The translations under genes were made by a program, and so were the position numbers. From positions 62,001 to 126,000 of the forward strand of contig QAOA01005271.1 of assembly GCA_003255065.1 (NCBI GenBank): a stretch of 64,000 nt of DNA. The letters are read 5' to 3'. Numbering within the stretch: position 1 is the first letter of the stretch; the number at the start of each line of letters is the position of its first letter. Under the pieces are notes generated by a model. It had not been told where the DNA came from. It worked only from the letters and a program-made list of their open reading frames with translations, and ran no database searches. This stretch comes from Cercis canadensis (Eukaryota; Streptophyta; Magnoliopsida; Fabales; Fabaceae). Shown here piece after piece: positions 59,401-64,000 of this stretch.

Positions 59401-59847
59401 ATAATTACTATGATATCAGGGGATTCTTTTTCCATCATTTTGCCCATGTGCAAATAAAATCTCCGGTTTATATATAATATATAATATAAGCTCTGTGACC
59501 ATAATCATATATACCAATAATTTCATGACAATCCACAAAAGTTTTTTGGGGCCATATTTTAGGGCCATAAGAATCAAGTTACTATAATGCCCCGCACCTC
59601 TCAAAATGACATTACCATCTTATTACCATCTGTTAGATTTGCTTATAGATTAAGCAAGTTCGTTATAACTATAATGTTTGTTACTAAAATTTTCTATAAA
59701 CTGCTCCAATCTCTTACTCCCTCTCTGTTATAGATAGGATAGACTTTTATGAAGATATCAAGTTTCAATATCTCTATTAAAAATATCAATGTTGACAAAA
59801 TGAAAGAAGGTTCATTGACTTGAATATTACATTTTAGCAACAAAATT
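56488..59847. other. Intergenic between CHX and cyclin genes
   Basis: CHX 3' UTR, then AT-rich DNA. A weak SINE-like box (GTCTTTGGTTCAAAGTCC near 58011) and several homopolymer runs are present. Frames at 57427-57663, 58317-58535 and 58584-58844 show no coding character beyond length. Confidence 0.4.
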
Positions 59848-60172
59848 ACATATCTATTATACTTTCTAACTTAGTTACTTAAATATTACAATTTTTAAAA
59901 AATTAAAAACAAAAAAAAAATCTTTTTAGACATGTGGGGACCACAAGTGGCCACGTGACGGGTTCCTTCTTGTCACATTTTTCTTTAATTTTTTTTTTAT
60001 TCTTATAGGCAGTTGAAGAAAGGATACGTCGTGAGGCTATCGGCATGTCTGACGTGGACACACATGTGACCACTGCCACATTTGGTGGTCCCCACATGTT
60101 TGTTATTTTAAAAAAAAATTAAAAAAATATAATATTAAAATAAATAAGTTAAAAAGTGTAATAAATATTTAA
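59848..60172. mobile_element. Foldback MITE with G/C-richer stem
   Basis: ACATGTGGGGACCAC (about 59931) and GTGGTCCCCACATGT (about 60085) are perfect inverse copies, with GTGGCCACGTGAC and GTGACCACTGCCAC continuing inside. The outer AT-rich arms (CTTTCTAACTTAGTTACTTA and TAAATAAGTTAAAAAGTG) also mirror each other. The centre holds unrelated sequence including GGATACGTCGTGAGGC. No coding content. Ends are approximate. Confidence 0.75.
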
Positions 60173-60798
60173 AATTATTTTTAAAATACTATATTCCGAT
60201 GAAAGAGCCCATGAAAGAACGATTCTTATGCTATCAAGTTTTATTTTGTCAGCTTCATTTGTGGGCAACATTCTACTTTCAATTTTACCAAACACAATAG
60301 ATATTTTGCAATTTTGGTCACTCAAATTTTGTTAATTCATTTAAATGTATAGATTGGGGCTAACATTAGAAAAATCAACTATATAACAAAGAGACTATGC
60401 AACATATGTCAAAGATTTTGTTAATGCAGCAAAAAATAATGTGAAGATTTTGTTACCTGATTTTCAATTCCATAAAACCACAGTAATTTTACGCTATAAA
60501 TTTAGAGGAGGTTCTAAAACCTTCATATACCCATGTAAAATGTATATATACAGGCAAAAAAAAATGTAAGTAACTCAAATTTTAGAATTTCTTTTGAACA
60601 AAGTCACTGTACTTTCTATTTGCTTGTGAAGAAACAGAGGGAAATTTACACATAGCTCCCATTGGGCATTACTTGTTGCCCCTAAACCATCAAATCCGAA
60701 AACAAACATTTTGGCTTTACACCAATCTATACACATAAACTGCGTTTCTTCAATCGTAGGCAAAAAGTAACCTAACGCAGTGAAATTCCCTAATCAAT
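60173..60798. other. 3' flank of the cyclin gene
   Basis: The segment 60590-60798 is likely the cyclin 3' UTR. The minus-strand frame 60575-60763 lies in it and is not called. Confidence 0.4.
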
Positions 60799-61790
60799 CT
60801 ACAACATTACACGAGCAATCTGATTATAGCCCCTTTCTTCTCTATGCCTTGCTTTGATTTCTTCTGCACATCGAAGAGTCCTCTCTATGTGGTACCCTCC
60901 TCCAATGCTAACTTCCCTCTCTAAATGGCAGCAATAGCTCTCAAAAACACTCACATTCACATGCAATTTGAAACCCATCAAGAAAAGAAACTCAAGCTCC
61001 AGCTTGTTCAATTCATTTGTTGTCAACCCACCAACTCTTGCAAAGTATGAATTTCTGTAGTTCCTGTCCAAAAAAGAAACAATTTTCATTAGAATATTGT
61101 GCCCTGTTTCTATTCCAAGCAATTGGAAAATAAACAAATTGACCCATTATCATATATGGACCAAAATCTTGGTCACCAAACAATTTGTCCCTTTTCTTAG
61201 CTGTTAGCAAGTAGTTTCAATGATAGAGATTGAAAGGGATAAACTTTGTCCCAGTTTAACAAACCCTTTACCAAATAATTAGAAAAAAATGAGCTTCAAA
61301 ATTAATAAAAGTAAAAAATAATAAAATCTAAAGCTAATGCAGGCTATGGTTTGACAAAATTCCAGAGAGAAGAAACTCACATGTCTTCCACATACTTGGA
61401 AGCCACCATTATAGTTGTAATGAGAAGCCTGTGCACATTTCTGGAATTGATTCGAAACCCAGGATTGTTCTGGCAGAATCTGTCAATATAGACATAGGCA
61501 ACAACGTAGACTGAAGGCCCAGCACGAGTGTACCTAAAAATTCTCTCAAGATAAGATTGGATAGTCATATCTGGGATCTCTCTGCAATCGAAGATGTTTG
61601 TACTAATGGCTTTAGACAAAGCCCAAGAACAATTCTTGACAATTCTCTCTGTTCTGGCCATGTTTCTTTCAATCAGTGAAGCAAGAACGTTTATCACTGA
61701 TGGGGTGCCTGAATCTTCTTGGTAGGAATAGGAATACAAATCAGAGCGAAGCTTTCTTGGGGAAATTATCAGAGAAGAAGAAGAAGCCAT
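60799..61790 (-). CDS. U-type (P-type) cyclin, CYCU2/CYCP3 group
   Basis: Exons 61790-61381 and 61063-60799 (phase 2, GTGAGT donor, GGACAG acceptor) give 224 aa. PHO80-like U-type cyclins bind CDKA-class kinases and connect the cell cycle with nutrient or hormone signals. The cyclin box covers about 32-170: VINVLASLIERN, FDCREIPDMTIQSYLERIFR, AGPSVYVVAYVYIDRFCQNN, VHRLLITTIMVASKYVEDM, NYRNSYFARVGGL and ELEFLFLMGFKLHVNVSVFE. The C-terminus ends YNQIARVML. The start MASSSSLIIS is chosen because TATATAAAG (61927-61934, minus) lies just upstream, and the longer open frame begins before that box. The match to CYCU2-type length and motifs is strong; which of the two CYCU2 paralogues it is cannot be stated. 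Confidence 0.96.
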
Positions 61791-61926
61791 GGAGAAAGAG
61801 AAAAAGGGAAAGATGGGTTTTTTTCCTATAGAAGGAGGAGGAGGAGGTGGTTTTGAAAGGGATTGGTCCAAGTGGTGGTGGGGTTTTGACGTTTTGTTAT
61901 TGTAGGAGAAGGTTTTGCAAATGGGC

Positions 61927-61934
61927 TTTATATA
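61927..61934 (-). promoter_or_regulatory. TATA box of the cyclin gene
   Basis: GTATATAAAGCCC on the minus strand, about 140 bp before the ATG. Predicts a leader of about 110 nt that contains a CCTCC-type pyrimidine tract. Confidence 0.65.
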
Positions 61935-64000
61935 CAAAATAAAGTTGGCACTAGAGGGAGTGAGGGACTTGGGTTTGAGAGGGTAAATTAAAAAATAAAA
62001 GAATTAACATCGGTTTTGGACTTTTGGGAAGGTGGGTGGAAGCTTGAGGATGAAATGAAAACCATAAGATATGATGTTGCCTCCTCTTTGTGAAGGCAAA
62101 GAACAAACAAGACCAGCTAAGCCCTTTTCATTTTATAATAGATTTAGAAGAAAAATGAGTCCTTCTTGGCTTCTTCTTTCACTATTTCCTTGAGAGTTGA
62201 GATTAGAGGGTCTCGCCGACAGAGAGGTGAAGGGCAAGAATGGGAAATGGAAGAGAGAATTCATAGCATTGGGTGAGAGACTTGAGAGTTTGGACCCACA
62301 GTATTAGACGGCATTTAAAGAGTATTGACCCATGCCTTCGAGATTTGTGCTGTTTGCAACTCCCAATTTTCCTCTAACCAAGTACTAATACTTCAATGGG
62401 TACTACCACACGTGCAATGGCCTTGACTCATATAAATAGTACAATCTTGGTTTTGCAACTTGCACCCGTACCACGTGCATTATGTTGCATTCTTCTTCTT
62501 CTTCTTCTTTGTTGTTTCTTGCTTCCTTCCTGGAGAGAATTTACCTTGAGAATTTATAGCAGAGCAACCTCTCCTGTGTTTGGCCAAAAGAGAGAGACAA
62601 TTTCAAGCATTTGACTGCAAAGTTTTGGTCTTTCAATGGTAAAAAGAAATATTACCCAATAACACAAATATGTATATGATTGACTCATAGGAACACCAAT
62701 GATTAAGTATCAAGTATTTCACCTTGAAGATCTTAAAGACTCAAATTTTATTGGGAACATGCTATATGAAATTTATGCTAGAGAATTGAATTATCTAATT
62801 GTTTAAACCAAATTCTAAAAAGAAAACAATAAGATATGTTTGTAATTTGATATATAGGATGAAAATTCATGAATAGGTGCATCCAAAAAGAGTAATTTTT
62901 ATCAATATGAAAGTATTAAATGTAACGAATTTTGCTAACACAACGAATCTAAACGCTACTCTGAACTTGTCACCCCAATTATATTCAATTTTTTTCTACA
63001 CATAACAACACTTGATATCTATATCTTTGAGTCCACAAATAGTTTATAGAGTGGTATGTGGTGAAGTTATATATGAAACAAAAATATTCTAGATTTAGCC
63101 ACGTAACAGCTTGTGGATGCTTTATAATTTTATTTTATTTTATTTTTTGAGGAAAATAGTGAAGTGGGAACCTTTCGGTCACAATAATGGAGATTTGATT
63201 TCTCTGTCTCCAGCATATCTATTCGTATATATATCAAGTACAAAATTAGGAACCGACACACATAATTGATTAATTAGTAATAAATTCAGCAAAAAAACAA
63301 AAGAGATGGAGAAGGAGAGGCATGAATCTGCCAAATTGATATCTTAGTAGGATATGTGTGAGCAGAAGAGAAGGAGCATAACAATTATACTCCCATGTCC
63401 TAATGACATAAAATGGGTCACTGACAGAAAACATAGCCTGACAGTGCTATGGTGTTGAAGGCTTGAGGCTACTCCAATTTGCAACGACTGCTGATATAAC
63501 AATACTGTGTGGTATATTCTAAGTTCCACTGTTCCACTTGAACTTTGTTTTTTATTCAACTTAGATTCTAATGCAAATAATACAGAAGTTCAATGTTGTC
63601 AAAGAACCACTTGATTTATTAGAAGCTTTGTTAAGCAATTAAGCAAGCTTGAAGAATGGTTTTTATAACTCCAACCAGAAAGGTAATAGAAGATTATCAG
63701 AGGCAAACAGGTATCTCCGTATCTGGGATCATGACAGTGGGAGAATGTAACACTAAAAAAAATGTTCAGTTGACTTTGGAAAATCAAGAAATGCTCTTCT
63801 CATGATCATGGACTTCATAGCGTTAGCAAAAGTAGCATAGAAGCTTATACTCCAACAATTCATGGAATCTGAATTGCAGAATTTTGAAAACATAAGAACC
63901 TTAATGAAGCAGCCATTTAGATTTCTTAATGTTCAAAGCTATGGGAAAAGTTTGTGAATTATCAATGAAACCGTTTTATTCCCTATTCCCAAAAGTGATG
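61935..64000. other. Cyclin upstream region and right-hand intergenic flank
   Basis: Includes two CACGTGCA G-box motifs (62409 and 62472) with a plus-strand TATAAATAG between them (62431-62439), then a CTT-repeat (about 62491-62510). This could be a divergent or distal promoter, but no convincing plus-strand gene follows inside the window. From 62640 to 64000 the sequence is AT-rich with only short frames (63344-63559 and 63599-63787, minus) and no recognised gene. Confidence 0.4.

Noticed and set aside
60575-60763. 62-codon minus-strand frame after the cyclin stop
   Set aside because: It lies in the probable 3' UTR and has no continuity with the cyclin product or any known family.
1-64000. 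CRISPR array, prophage, operon or bacterial mobile system
   Set aside because: No direct-repeat/spacer array and no bacterial gene organisation; intron-containing plant genes throughout.

Overview
This window is nuclear DNA from a eudicot plant. It is strongly AT-rich, its genes carry canonical GT...AG introns, and it encodes plant-restricted families (ZAT-type C2H2 factors with QALGGH fingers and DLNLPAP EAR motifs, beta-expansins, a CASP-like protein, a CHX antiporter, a U-type cyclin, bifunctional HISN2). I cannot name the species from sequence alone. The assembly is a draft: there is one 40-N gap (10646-10685) and six isolated single Ns. At five of these the N is flanked by two near-identical copies of 59-123 bp, and the sixth lies in a poly-A tract; these look like unmerged overlapping contig ends, not biology.

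Layout. 1-345: part of a very regular palindromic repeat built on AACGC/GCGTT. 1.1-6.8 kb (minus): U1-type zinc-finger, RGG-rich nuclear protein with a 3.9-kb intron. 7-19.3 kb: gene-poor land holding a tandem repeat, three foldback elements (one with a 9-bp target duplication), SINE copies, the gap and one candidate small ORF. 20.0-21.1 kb (minus): three-finger ZAT-type repressor. 25.8-29.1 kb (plus): histidine-biosynthesis gene HISN2 in five coding exons, with a site-II promoter. 29.9-31.5 kb: a SINE and an LTR-like element. 33.7-35.2 kb (minus): second, larger ZAT-like factor. 38.7-39.4 kb (plus): CASP-like membrane protein. 41.5-43.0 and 47.5-48.9 kb (minus): tandem beta-expansin pair with identical four-exon architecture; a non-autonomous hAT element with a perfect 8-bp target duplication sits between them. 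49-53.7 kb: intergenic, with a CpG-rich island, a second copy of a MITE family and a broken coding remnant. 53.8-56.5 kb (plus): CHX-type cation/proton exchanger. 59.8-60.2 kb: another foldback element. 60.8-61.8 kb (minus): U-type cyclin (CYCU2/CYCP3 group).

The genes are independent single-transcription units, as expected in a plant; there is no operon. Links between them are mostly of origin (the expansin pair, possibly the two ZAT-type factors) or theme (expansins, CASP-like protein and cyclin relate to wall and growth). Exon boundaries were inferred from splice consensus plus frame continuity and every multi-exon model closes in frame. The least explained structures are the 258-bp dyad at the left edge, the TATA-preceded 53-codon ORF at 13.2 kb, and the CpG-rich island at 50.2-50.5 kb.
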